Source of the DNA: VXYL01 sp965199915
GTDB taxonomy: Bacteria > Pseudomonadota > Gammaproteobacteria > Pseudomonadales > Azotimanducaceae
DNA: 64,000 nucleotides
NCBI GenBank assembly: GCA_965199915.1
Contig: OZ241348.1
Span: 3,534,001 to 3,598,000, forward strand
Reading direction: 5' to 3'
A program made the translations under genes and the position numbers. The notes under the pieces were generated by a model. The model was not told the origin of the DNA. It searched no databases and was given only the letters and a program-made list of their open reading frames with translations. Below are positions 49,886-58,980 of the stretch, one piece after another (position 1 is the stretch's first letter; each line of letters starts with the position of its first letter).

Positions 49886-50297
49886 ACAACGGCAGCACGA
49901 CGCCGTCCGCGACGGTCTCGAACACCACCTCCACTGCCAAGCCGATGGCGACGTCCTGGGGCGGCACGTCCAGCAGGTTGGAGACCATGCGCGGCCCTTC
50001 GGCGAGCGCCACCTCCACCGTGGCCAGCGGGGTGTGGTCGCGGAATGCCGGATGCACGGCTTGGTGCGTGACCACATACGAGTGGACGACTCCCTTGCCG
50101 CTCATCGGCGCCCACTCGAACGTCGTCTTGTGGCAAGCGGCGCAAAGGGCGCGGGGCGGATGCGTCAAAGCGCGGCAGGACACGCAGCGCTGCACGACCA
50201 ACCGGCCTTCGCGCAGGGCGTCGAAGAACGGCTCGGCGTGGGGCGCCGGCTGCGGCAACGGCAAACCTTGCGGGCGCTCGAAGCGCCAAGCGCTCAC
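49860..50297 (-). CDS. Zn-ribbon/OB-fold (DUF35) acyl-CoA-associated protein
   Basis: The 145-residue protein from a GTG at 50297 has a rubredoxin-like zinc ribbon, QRCVSCRALTHPPRALCAACHK (cysteines about 37, 40, 51 and 54), and an OB-fold (GKGVVHSYVVTHQAVHPAFRD, then PLATVEVALAEGPRMVSNLL; split here). DUF35 proteins act as partners of thiolases, as in the Ltp2-ChsH2 aldolase of steroid degradation. It starts within the stop of the thiolase gene (GTGA), which fits a stoichiometric complex. It could also be an acyl-CoA hydratase partner. Confidence 0.85.
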   Translation of the reverse strand: MSAWRFERPQGLPLPQPAPHAEPFFDALREGRLVVQRCVSCRALTHPPRALCAACHKTTFEWAPMSGKGVVHSYVVTHQAVHPAFRDHTPLATVEVALAEGPRMVSNLLDVPPQDVAIGLAVEVVFETVADGVVLPLFRKSPALS

Positions 50298-51412
50298 GCC
50301 GTCTCCCGCTCGAAGATCACCGCGCCGCAGCCGATGCCGGTGTCGCATAAGGAGAAGGTCGCGTCCGGCACTTGGGCGGTGGATTCGCCGCGCACCTGGC
50401 GCACGGCTTCGATGAGGTGGTTGATGCCTTGCAGGTAGGCTTCGGAGAGGTGGCCACCGGAGGTGTTCACCGGCAAGCGGCCGCCGTCCCACGCGGTGCC
50501 GCCCTCTTCGGCGAGACGGCCGGCGTCTTCGGTGAACCCGTAATCCTCCAACGCGAACAACACGAACGGGCAGAAGTGATCGTAAATCTGCACCACGTCG
50601 ATGTCCCCGGGGCGCAGGGCGGCCATGTCGAACAGGCGCCGGGCGATGCGCTTCGCCGGCGCGCCGACGCCGGGGCCGGCCTGCGCGACAGCGCGGATGA
50701 GCGCCAGCGGGCGGCCGCCGGCGCGTTCGCGGGCGCGGTCCGCGGACGCCAACACCAAGGCGCCCCCGCCATCGGTTTCCAAGCAGCAGTCGTACAGGTG
50801 GAAGGGATCCACGATCAAGCGCGAGGCTTGGTGTTCCGCCAAGGTGAGCGGGCGGTCGTGGAAGGTGGCGCGCGGATTGCGGTTGGCGTGGCGGCGTTGC
50901 GCCACCGCTTGGGCGCCGAATTGCCGGCTGCCGATGCCGGTCTCGAACATGCGGCGGCGGGCGGTCATGGCGAGGCCATGCTGCGGCGTGAGCAGGCCAA
51001 ACGGCTCGGTGAACGCGCCGGCGCCGCGGCCGCTCTGGCCGGTCACGTCGCCGCGCCCGTAGCGGCGGCCCGAGCGCCCGTTCACGCCGCGGTAGATGAC
51101 GATCACGTTGGCGAGGCCGGCGTGGATGGCCGCCGCGGCGTGCGCCACCAAAGCCGCGCCGACGTTGCCGGCTTGGTTGATCTCGCCCCACCACGCGAGG
51201 TCGCGAATGCCGAGGTTGGCGGCGACATCCGCCTCCGGGCTGGTGTCCACCCACCACTTCATCAAGCCGTCCACTTCCGAAGGTTCGATGCCGGCGTCCG
51301 CCAGCGCCGCCAGAATCGCCTGCAAAGCGAGGGCCAGCTCGGTGCGGCCGCTGTCGCGGGAGTAGTCGGTCTCGCCAACGCCAACCACCGCGACGGTGTT
51401 GGAAAACGGCAC
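50294..51412 (-). CDS. Thiolase-like/lipid-transfer (SCP-x type) protein
   Basis: The 372-residue protein has a thiolase fold: VAVVGVGETDYSRDSGRTEL start, EINQAGNVGAALVAHAAAAIHAGLANVIVIYRG and the C-terminal GGHLSEAYLQGINHLIEAVR with a conserved His. The catalytic Cys expected in the CSSG-like loop of active thiolases is not seen; the corresponding position reads NQAGN. The same is true of lipid-transfer/aldolase proteins such as Ltp2. The coupled DUF35 gene supports a retro-aldol or carbon-carbon cleavage role on acyl-CoA esters. The GTG at 51412 (M-P-F-S-N) is the probable start. Confidence 0.85.
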   Translation of the reverse strand: MPFSNTVAVVGVGETDYSRDSGRTELALALQAILAALADAGIEPSEVDGLMKWWVDTSPEADVAANLGIRDLAWWGEINQAGNVGAALVAHAAAAIHAGLANVIVIYRGVNGRSGRRYGRGDVTGQSGRGAGAFTEPFGLLTPQHGLAMTARRRMFETGIGSRQFGAQAVAQRRHANRNPRATFHDRPLTLAEHQASRLIVDPFHLYDCCLETDGGGALVLASADRARERAGGRPLALIRAVAQAGPGVGAPAKRIARRLFDMAALRPGDIDVVQIYDHFCPFVLFALEDYGFTEDAGRLAEEGGTAWDGGRLPVNTSGGHLSEAYLQGINHLIEAVRQVRGESTAQVPDATFSLCDTGIGCGAVIFERETA

Positions 51413-51548
51413 GGGGTTCTACGGCGCCGCTTCGACGATGGCGGAGGAGACGATGGCGGAGGACATGTGGGCGCCGTTCGGATTCACCACCGATTCCATG
51501 TGTGCCAGCGGCGCGCGAAGCGATGCCTGCTGGGCCAAGCCCATTGGC

Positions 51549-51980
51549 CTATTCCCCGGAGCGTCGTTGCTTCACATGGTACCCCACCAGCAGCCAGGAA
51601 CCGCTGGCGCTTTCTTGCATGGAGAGGGTTTCGTAGATGTCGCCGGCGGCCCATTGCGAGGCGTAAACGACGATCACGTAGCGGCCCGCCGGCGCCCCCC
51701 ACGGGTTGGCCACGGTCGTGGCCGCTTCCAGCCTCCGCCCGCGCAGTTCGCCCAGCGGCGAGCGGGCGTCGACCGCTTGCCGCCCCCACGCCTCGCGGCT
51801 AACGCGCTCGCGAAAGAACGGCGCTGCGGCTTGCCAGCACTCGTCATAAGCGCCAGCGTCCATCCGTTCGAGCCACGGCAGCGTCGCCCGATACGCCGCC
51901 TCTTCGGCCAACGGATCGCGCTCCGCGCAGCCGACGGCCAGCAGCGCGAGGACGATGGCGGCGAGACTGTTGCGGCGCAT
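51549..51980 (-). CDS. DUF4019-type lipoprotein
   Basis: The 143-residue protein starts at 51980 with MRRNSLAAIVLALLAVGC, a lipoprotein signal with lipobox LLAVGC. The mature part has WLERMDAGAYDECWQAAAPF, REAWGRQAVDARSPLGELRG and SWLLVGYHV, the pattern of DUF4019 proteins of unknown function. An upstream ATG at 52022 adds 14 residues not needed for the signal. It lies 89 bases downstream of the second Uma2 gene on the same strand and should be in the outer or inner membrane. Confidence 0.8.
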   Translation of the reverse strand: MRRNSLAAIVLALLAVGCAERDPLAEEAAYRATLPWLERMDAGAYDECWQAAAPFFRERVSREAWGRQAVDARSPLGELRGRRLEAATTVANPWGAPAGRYVIVVYASQWAAGDIYETLSMQESASGSWLLVGYHVKQRRSGE

Positions 51981-52069
51981 ACGGGCAAGTGTAGCGCCAA
52001 GCGGGAAACCAATGCGCTGCACCGCTTCAAACTACGTCGTCCATCCATCAAAGGTGACTCGCGCACCGC

Positions 52070-52996
52070 TTACGAGATGCTTCCGCGCAGACGGGCTTTG
52101 AGCGCCTCCAGCTCGGCCGCCTGCCGAAGCTCGAACTCCTGGTAGGTTTCCAACAGCCGGTTCGCGACCGGGTCGAACCAGCGCACCTTGCCCGCGTCCG
52201 GCCGCACGTTCTCAACCGGCGGCCACGGGTCGGTGTGGCACAGGCAAAGGCCCAGCGCCTCGCTGTGGATGCCGCGCATGCGCTTGCCCGCGACGCGCAC
52301 GGCGCGTCCGGGAAGCGCGCGCCGCCGCCGCGACGGATTCACCGGAACCTCCGCCGGCTTCGGCCCCGCGTCACGGTACGCCCACGCCTGCAAGCGCGGT
52401 TCGGCGCGCCCGTGCGGGTCGAACAGGAAGTACTCGCGCACCCCCATCGCCTCAAAGAGCCCGGCCTTTTCGTCCACGTCCTTGCGCCATGTGCCTTCGG
52501 ACAGGATCTCCAGAACGAAATCCGGCGCCCGTCCTTCGTCCCAAACCGTGAACGAGCCGCGGTCGCGGCGCGGCACGCCGAACGCCACCAGCAAGTCCGG
52601 CGACAGGCGCCGCGCGGAGCGCCGGCTCGGCTTCGCGCCATCAAAGTAGACCAGCAGCTCGTGCGCGACCAGGACGTCGCCGCGGTCGCGGTAGCGCCGC
52701 TCCAAGCCCGCGCGCAGATCCAAGCTGATCTGGTCTTGCGCGGTGTGGATGGCCGCGTCCTCCTCGTCCTCCTCCCACGGCAGGTCGCGCTCGGTGAGCA
52801 GGTGGTGCGCCGGCGGCCAGCCGTCGTGGGGTTCGAAGCCGCGCTTGGCGAACGCCTGCGCCAGCCAGTCCGGCAGATCGCGGTGCGCGCCGTCTCCGAG
52901 CGGGCCGACGCTCGGCGGCGCGATCTCCCCGGTGGCATCGGCGGGCGGGCGCGCGGGCTTGCGGGGTGCGGAGTCCTCTAGAACGGCTTCGGGCAT
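52070..52996 (-). CDS. Uma2-family (PD-(D/E)XK-like) putative endonuclease, second copy
   Basis: The 308-residue protein matches the Uma2 protein at 5326-6321: DLPDWLAQAFAKRGFEPHDG, HHLLTERDLPWE, RRLSPDLLVAFGVPRRDRGS, PDFVLEILSEGTWRKDVDE and GVREYFLFDPHGR occur in the same order. The D...E...K residues of a restriction-endonuclease-like fold are present. It lacks the long coiled coil of the first copy. The start MPEAVLEDSAPRK at 52996 is chosen; the earlier GTG is 52 codons upstream and lacks conservation with the first copy. The family's function is not known. Confidence 0.8.
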   Translation of the reverse strand: MPEAVLEDSAPRKPARPPADATGEIAPPSVGPLGDGAHRDLPDWLAQAFAKRGFEPHDGWPPAHHLLTERDLPWEEDEEDAAIHTAQDQISLDLRAGLERRYRDRGDVLVAHELLVYFDGAKPSRRSARRLSPDLLVAFGVPRRDRGSFTVWDEGRAPDFVLEILSEGTWRKDVDEKAGLFEAMGVREYFLFDPHGRAEPRLQAWAYRDAGPKPAEVPVNPSRRRRALPGRAVRVAGKRMRGIHSEALGLCLCHTDPWPPVENVRPDAGKVRWFDPVANRLLETYQEFELRQAAELEALKARLRGSIS

Positions 52997-53222
52997 CGTT
53001 TGCCTCCTGGCGGCCGGACGACAAGGCGGGGTGCGGGCCGCATTCGGGTGAGAGTAGCACGCCGTCCCGGCGCGGGTTCTGTCGATGCGTTCGGTGTGCC
53101 ATGGCCGCCTCGCGTCGGCGCGAAAGCGGTCATTCTGGCAATGTCGCCGCACAAGTGGATGTAGGCAATCTCTCGATTTTTTGTAGGAAATCCGCCCGGG
53201 CCGGCAAACTGCCGCCCGCGTG

Positions 53223-55831
53223 TCACCCGCTCGGCGCAGTCGCCTTCTTCCCAGGCGCTGCCGTCCGCGGGCGCGCCATCGCCGCGCCGCCTTCGCCCGC
53301 CGGCGGCGGAGTTCCGCGCGAGGAGAGGTTGGTGAGATTGCCGGTGGGGCTGGCGAGCAGGCTCATCACCTGGACGGATTGATCCGAGGAGACGCGCAGC
53401 CGCCACTTGCCGGCGCCGTCGCCGAGCATGCCGGCGAGCGCCACGGTTCCGTCTTCGGAAACGCCTTCCTCGAGATCCCGCGCGGTCAGCGTCGCGGCTT
53501 GGCCGGCCGGCACGGTGAGGGACACCGAAGCGGCGCCGCCCGCGCCGTTGTCGTCGACGCCGGCGATGGTCACCGCGGCGTCCTCGGCACCCGGATTGAT
53601 GATCCGCAACCGGCTCGCCTGGTTGCGGTTGCTGGCCGGATTGAACGTGACCACCTCGCGCGCCCCGCCGACGAGCGGCGCGAGGTCGTGCATGCTGGTG
53701 ACGAAACCGTCCGGCGTGCGGATGTAGGCGAGCGGCTGGATCGGCACGCCGGCGCCCAGCTCCAGCCGCCAGTCCACCGCGCTTGCCCCCACGCCGCCGG
53801 CAAGCCCCTTGGCGGCGTTGCCGAGCGCCAAATCGCGGGAGTTGAAGTGCCTCGCCTCGCCCGCGCCCAGCGACAAGAAGACCGGCCCGGCGCGCGCGCC
53901 GTCGTCGCCAATGGCGTGGATCGTCACCACGGCGTCCCTGTCGGCGCGGTTGACGACGCGCGCGAACCCCTGCAGCCCGTCGGGATGGGCGTCCCGCGGG
54001 AACAGCGGTATGCCCCCGCCGGCGGGGGCGGTCGTCGAGAGATTGGTCAAGTTGCCCCCCGGCGCGTCGAGCAGGCTCATCGCCTGGATGTCCTGATCCG
54101 AGGTGACGCGCAGCCGCCACTTGCCGGCGCCGTCTCCCAACATGCCGGACAAGCCCGCCGCGCCGGCCTCCAACTCCGCCGCGCCGACGGTGCGCGCCGC
54201 GTCGGCGGCCAAGGTCAACGCCACATCCCCGTCCCAGTTCCCCCGCACCCCGTTGTCGTCCGTGCCGACGATGGTGACGGCGGCCTCGGCGGCGCTCGCG
54301 TTGACAAGCCGGAGGCGGCTCAATTGGGCCGCGTTGCCGCCGGGGTTGAAGAACGCCACCTCGTGGTGCCTGCCGGCCGCGCCGACCGTTTCGTGCAGCG
54401 TGGTGAGGAACCCGTCGCTGGTGCGCACATAGGCGAGCACCTCCAAGGCGAGGTCCGTCTCCAAGCACAGGCGCCAGTCGCCTTGGCTCGGCGCGCCGGC
54501 GCCGCCGGACAGCCACGCCTTGTTCGGATTGCCGTTCTCCAAGTCCTCGGAGTTGAAGTGGACCGTCTGGCCGGCGCCCACCGACACCGTGACGTGGCCG
54601 CCCACCACGCCGGCGTCGTCCACCGGTATAACGATGACCGCGCCGGCGTGGTCGGACCGGTTGACAAGGCGCGCGAAGCCCTGCCGTCCTTCGCTGGACG
54701 CGGCGAGGAACAACGGCACTTCGCAGGCGCGGACCCCGCCGCGGCCCACCACCACCAGGAACGTCTGCCGCACCATGTGGCCGTCCGCGTCCCGCGCCGT
54801 CACGGTGACCGTCGCGCGGCCGTCGGCGCCGCCCGTCAGCGTCAGCACGCCGCCGGCAACGCGCACGCGCGCCACGTCCGCGTCGCTGGACGCCGCCTCG
54901 AAAACAAGCGCCGAGCCGTCCGCGAAGTGTTCGGACAGGTCCAGCGTCGCGTCCGCGCCCGCGGCCAGCGGCTGAACCCCGATGGCGGCGCTCGCGCGCG
55001 GCGGCGCCGCCACGCCGCCCGAAAGCACGCCCCAGGCCGATTCGCCGGCCAAATCCACTTCGCCGCGATAGGCGAACGCGCCGTCGCCGTCCAAGCCGTA
55101 GTAGCCCCACGCGCCGTGGCCCCGCCGCGTCAGCACCTCCGCTTTGCCGTCCCCGTCCATGTCCCCCACGCCGGCCGTCCACACCGCGGCGTCCGCCGGC
55201 AGGTCGCCGACGCCGCCGCCCGGCAGCGCGAGGCGCCCGTCCATCCGCTCGTGCAGCCAGCGCCCGTCCGCGTGGCGCAGCAGCACGCCGTCCCGGCCGT
55301 CGCCGTTGAAGTCCGCAACGCCGGCCACGGCCCAGGCGAGATCGCCCGGCAGCGCCACGGCGCCGGCCCCCACAAACAATCCGACGTCGAGGTGGAACGG
55401 ATAGTAGTGCCAGGTGCCGTCGAGGCGCCGCAGCAGCGCGTCGTCCCGGCCGTCGCCGTCGAAGTCGCCGACGCCCGCCACCCACGTCGCCACCGGATGC
55501 TCCGCGCGCAAGCCCGCCGGCCGGCCCGCGCCGCGCACCGCGCGCCCGTCCATCAAGTGGTAGCGCCAGCTCTCTCCGGTCTCGCCATCCCACTGCCCGT
55601 CCAGCCGCCGCAGCAGCACGCCACCCGCCACCGCATCGCAAACGGGTCCGCCTCCAGCTGCTCGCGCTTCTCCACCCCAAGCACCGCATCGCTCGGCCCC
55701 AGCAGCTCCGCCCCACCCGCCTGCACCCCGCCGACCAGCAGCGCCACCCCGAGCCCAAGCCCCAACGCAACACGCCCAGCCGCGCGGTTCAGAACCGTCT
55801 TAAGGCGCTCACCGCCCCTTCGCTGCGGCAA
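53223..55831 (-). pseudogene. Exported FG-GAP repeat protein, frameshifted near 55632
   Basis: A signal-peptide-like start (from a TTG at 55831 or a GTG at 55858; RVALGLGLGVALLVGGVQAG) and LLGPSDAVLGVEKREQLEAD run in one frame and stop making sense at ADPF. The -1 frame continues with CDAVAGGVLLRRLDGQWDG, so a single base has been lost or an error is present. The rest (about 800 residues) has four FG-GAP/VCBS repeats (GDFDGDGRDDALLRRLDGTW, VADFNGDGRDGVLLRHADGR, GDMDGDGKAEVLTRRGHG), an Ig-like part and two copies of a 190-residue module (QGFARLVNRSDHAG / QGFARVVNRADRD, each ending NLTNLS). It is probably a surface or secreted protein. Confidence 0.7.
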
Positions 55832-55850
55832 CGTCCGTTGACGTGCGCTA

Positions 55851-56366
55851 TCAAACACGCTGTTCCAACTCCACGACCAACTTTCCGATCTTCGCGTACA
55901 GTCTCTCCGCCATCGCATCGTCCAACAGCGACTGCTCGTTCACCTGCTCCACATCTCGTAACACGGCGTAGAGGCACCAGCTTAGCACGGTCGTGACGAC
56001 CACCAATGCCAGCACATAGAGCCCCATCCCCACCCAGGTGATGATGCTGATCGAGCTCAAATGCGATGCATCGGGTTCGTTGGGGGGCAATTGCGGTTGA
56101 GGTCCGGCGCACACGTAGAGCACTCCTGCCGAGATCACGGCTGTCGTCGCGGCAATTCCCAACCAAACGGGCAATCTAGCGAACCATATTCGCAGTTTCT
56201 CCGCTTTGTCGTTAGGGTACTTGTACATAAATTGAACTTTGCCTCCGGAATACTTCAATCGCTCACCATCGTGCAAGCGATGGCCAGCCGCGTTCAGGAG
56301 CGCCACCGTAGCCAACGTAAGAACCCCAAAACCAAACACGATAGTCAGAAGTATTTGAAGAATCAC
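55851..56366 (-). CDS. Predicted membrane protein of unknown function
   Basis: The 171-residue protein has three hydrophobic segments: residues 2-25 (ILQILLTIVFGFGVLTLATV), 66-88 (WLGIAATTAVISAGVLYVCA) and 108-134 (ITWVGMGLYVLALVVVTTVL). A hydrophilic C-terminus contains DVEQVNEQSLLDDAMAERLY. I do not recognise a family. It starts with an ATGA overlap to the stop of the 221-residue gene upstream, so the two are made together. GC is lower than in neighbours, which suggests an accessory gene. Confidence 0.7.
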   Translation of the reverse strand: MILQILLTIVFGFGVLTLATVALLNAAGHRLHDGERLKYSGGKVQFMYKYPNDKAEKLRIWFARLPVWLGIAATTAVISAGVLYVCAGPQPQLPPNEPDASHLSSISIITWVGMGLYVLALVVVTTVLSWCLYAVLRDVEQVNEQSLLDDAMAERLYAKIGKLVVELEQRV

Positions 56367-57028
56367 GTGAAGACCACCGTGGTGCTATTGTCGCAGACGA
56401 ATCTCAAGTCTTCTTCACAGGCATCGACTCGTTCGCGTTGTTCTCTTGAACTCCGAACCAAACGTGGTGAAACGTAGTCCACGTTGTATGCGAAAATCGA
56501 GTTTTTTCGGTGGAGACCTTCTATCCAAGCTGCTCTACTGTCCTCCTTTCCGAAGAACAAGGTGGGATGAAATGTCTCTAGTTTTCGTGTAATGTCCTGT
56601 GTCTCCTCATTGTGTTCGAGCAGAAGAACGTCAAACTTCTCACCAAGAGTCTTTTTTAGCTTGCGGAGTTCGCTCTTGGCCTCATCATCCATTTCCAGCA
56701 GTATGTACTTGATGACGAGACCCTTCTTTGTCCACTTCCGAAACACCCTTTGCCATCGCCTACCTTTTTTGTTGACGAAATAGCGACCGTCGCAACCGAA
56801 TATCCACAATTGACTGTCCTCGAACCCGTTTCGACCTTTCCCCAAGCCGTTGATTAGCGGCACGAAGTCCGATCCGGCAGACGCACAGCCAATGTGGACC
56901 AAGCGTGGCCCATTGGACGGACGACAAATCCTATTGACGTGCTCAATAAACAGGACGATTAAGAGCCCCGCCGGCACGGATCCCACGCCGACGATTATGG
57001 CCCACCAAATTATGCTCTCCCCGGTCAT
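56363..57028 (-). CDS. Single-pass membrane protein of unknown function
   Basis: The 221-residue protein has one N-terminal helix (SIIWWAIIVGVGSVPAGLLI, residues 5-28) and a soluble domain with PRLVHIGCASAGSDFVPLIN, QLWIFGCDGRYFVNKKGRRW, KYILLEMDDEAKSELRKLKK and FDVLLLEHNEETQDITRKLE. The alternating beta-strand/helix pattern suggests a Rossmann-like or nuclease-like fold, but no known motif is seen. AAGGAG lies 6 bases before the ATG. It overlaps the next membrane-protein gene by ATGA. Effector-plus-membrane gene pairs of this kind occur in defence and toxin modules; this is only a suggestion. Confidence 0.65.
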   Translation of the reverse strand: MTGESIIWWAIIVGVGSVPAGLLIVLFIEHVNRICRPSNGPRLVHIGCASAGSDFVPLINGLGKGRNGFEDSQLWIFGCDGRYFVNKKGRRWQRVFRKWTKKGLVIKYILLEMDDEAKSELRKLKKTLGEKFDVLLLEHNEETQDITRKLETFHPTLFFGKEDSRAAWIEGLHRKNSIFAYNVDYVSPRLVRSSREQRERVDACEEDLRFVCDNSTTVVFT

Positions 57029-57477
57029 TGTGACTCCTTGATTTCGCTGTCAACGCTCATGTTCGACATTTGATGATGCTCGCGGACATCACGCCGACGC
57101 CGACGCACGTTGACGAGCGCGTGTCCGGTCGAACGGAGGATGCGAGACCCGCAACGAGCATGCAAAGGATCGGTCGTCCAGCCGGGCCACACCAGAAGCG
57201 CGGGACATCTTGCAGCGCGACGAACCAGAACGCCAACAAACGCCACCGGCAGGCGAACCGTCATCGTTGGCACCTCCCCCTATGCGCCGAACAGCACTCG
57301 CCAAGCTCGAGCGACTCTGCCAAGGCGCTCTCACAGCCCGTCAAGGCAACGTAGCATATACCCCTTGTTCGACCAATGCCAACAATTAAAATAGGTTATT
57401 TATCAATAGGTTATAAAGAGTAGGCACGCTTGTCTTGCTTCGTTGGCTTCTGCCGTTGCTACTCCCCTCGATCCGCT
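57029..57477. other. Non-coding stretch with AT-rich repeated motif
   Basis: This 449-base stretch lies upstream of the 221-residue gene and beyond the 3' end of the ATPase-2 gene. An AT-rich segment (57385-57420) contains ATAGGTTAT twice, 17 bases apart, which could be an operator or the promoter of the minus-strand pair. A minus-strand frame from 57273 to 57025 ends in an ATGA overlap with the 221-residue gene and contains a hydrophobic run that continues in another frame, so it may be a decayed small gene. I cannot support it as functional. Confidence 0.4.
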
Positions 57478-58980
57478 CTAGTTCGAGGCTCGAACCGCCT
57501 CAACTTCCTTTCTGACCGCTGCGACGGCATCAGCGATTTCCGCCGGCAGCGGCCCGATTTCCTCACCCAACTCAGCGCGTGTCGCGTGCCATAGCGGTTC
57601 CATTGGCTCCGCGAGGGCGGTGTTCGCCATGACGTCCTTGACCCGGCTCGCGTGACCAGCAGCCAAGGCTTTGATGAACAACTCGGCAAGTTCGCGGCTT
57701 GGCGAGACCGGCTCCGCTCCAGACCGGCTAGCCGCCTCCTCCAAGTGGGTTAGCGATTCTTCCCATTGCCTCTGCGGTGCGAGAACATCCGAAAGCAGGT
57801 GCAAGGCCATGCGGTCCTGCAGGAACTGCAGCAAGCGCTCGAACCGGCCGCGGCTTTGATGGGAGAGCCGCAGCAAGTAGTAGATGTTGTAGAACCTGTC
57901 TACGACTTCGTAATGCACGCGCTTGCTGTTCGCTAGCCGGTGTTCCTTGGCGTAGCCTTTCTCGACTAGCTGCCGCAGTTGCGCACTCGCATGGGACGAG
58001 CTCAGCTTGGACGTCGCCGCCACCTCCTTCGCCAGCAGCGGCCGCCACCCTTCGGCGAGGCAATGGAACACGCGACGCAGTTGCGGCGGAAGTTCCTCTA
58101 TCCGGCCCTTGAAGTAAGGAGTCTGCTCGTCGATGAGCCGTTCGAGGTCTTCAAGCGCGGTGCCAAGTGGCGACTCCACCATCATCCGGCAAGCCAACTT
58201 CAGCAACCGCGGGTTGCCGCCTGTGAGACGCCGTATTGTCTCCAAGCGGCCGGTTTCCGCGTCTATCCGGTCTAAAAGACCCTCGCGCGGTTGCTCGCCC
58301 GCGGCCGCCTCGAGCAGAAGGCGGGTTTCGTCCGCATCAAGTCCGCGGAGAAAGACCAGGCGAAAGAACTCGTAGAACGGTTGGCTGTGGCTGTGTATGG
58401 CCTTGAAGACGGTGTTGGCCGACCCGAGCAGCAAGAGTTCCGGATGCTGTGTCAACGCTGCCCTGAGCGCATGGATTTGGCGTTCATCGCCAATCTGCGC
58501 CAGTACCTGGTCCAGATTCTCAATGAAGAGCAGCAGACGTTTGCCGCTCTCTTGGTGGAAGTCCAGCAGCGCTGCCAGCGCATAGGCGGCTTGGCGATTC
58601 GCGTCGCGTTCGCCGGCGGCCAGAGCTTCGGCCTTCTCCCCCCATTGGCTGTCGCCGGTGGCCTGCGCCAAGTGACGCAATGCGGTGAGCCACAGGTCGG
58701 CGAGGTCGCCAATGCCGTAGCTCTCCTCGTGAAACGGCACGGGCTGCCAGCGCGCGGCGAGAGCCGGATCTTGTGCAATTCGGCGCAGACACATCAATCC
58801 CATCGTGGTCTTGCCCATGCCGCGCGGCCCAATCAGCAGAGTGTGTTGGCACGGGCCATCTGTTGCCCGCGCGCGAATGGTGCGAAGAAGGTCCGCAAGG
58901 GTCTCCCGCCGTGCAACGAAGGATTGCTCCAGCTCGTCGCCAGAGAGCTGTGCGGGGTTGTAAATGCGCAGGCCGCTCAC
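57478..58980 (-). CDS. P-loop ATPase with winged-helix domain (ATPase-2, minus module)
   Basis: The 500-residue protein starts at the GTG 58980 (M-S-G-L-R-I-Y-N-P-A-Q-L), overlapping the stop of the decayed ATPase-1 gene (GTGA). Walker A is LIGPRGMGKTTMGLM (about residues 48-62), a Walker B-like LLLFIENLDQVLAQI is near 152, and a sensor-like LLLLGSANTVF near 195. A C-terminal winged-helix part follows (LLAKEVAATSKLSSSHASAQ, then LVEKGYAKEHR) and a helical tail. The layout resembles archaeal-type/ORC-like ATPases. Its partner at 61193-63337 has the same order of motifs. The function is unknown; GTG-coupled expression with ATPase-1 suggests that the two form one complex. Confidence 0.75.
   Translation of the reverse strand: MSGLRIYNPAQLSGDELEQSFVARRETLADLLRTIRARATDGPCQHTLLIGPRGMGKTTMGLMCLRRIAQDPALAARWQPVPFHEESYGIGDLADLWLTALRHLAQATGDSQWGEKAEALAAGERDANRQAAYALAALLDFHQESGKRLLLFIENLDQVLAQIGDERQIHALRAALTQHPELLLLGSANTVFKAIHSHSQPFYEFFRLVFLRGLDADETRLLLEAAAGEQPREGLLDRIDAETGRLETIRRLTGGNPRLLKLACRMMVESPLGTALEDLERLIDEQTPYFKGRIEELPPQLRRVFHCLAEGWRPLLAKEVAATSKLSSSHASAQLRQLVEKGYAKEHRLANSKRVHYEVVDRFYNIYYLLRLSHQSRGRFERLLQFLQDRMALHLLSDVLAPQRQWEESLTHLEEAASRSGAEPVSPSRELAELFIKALAAGHASRVKDVMANTALAEPMEPLWHATRAELGEEIGPLPAEIADAVAAVRKEVEAVRASN

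Noticed and set aside
53220..55841. An 873-codon plus-strand frame opposite the FG-GAP gene
   Set aside because: It mirrors the repeat structure of the minus-strand gene, which has clear DxDGDG repeats. The plus frame has none.
57025..57273. An 82-codon gene upstream of the 221-residue membrane protein
   Set aside because: It has an ATGA overlap, but it is Arg-rich and its hydrophobic part lies in another frame. It is at best a decayed gene.
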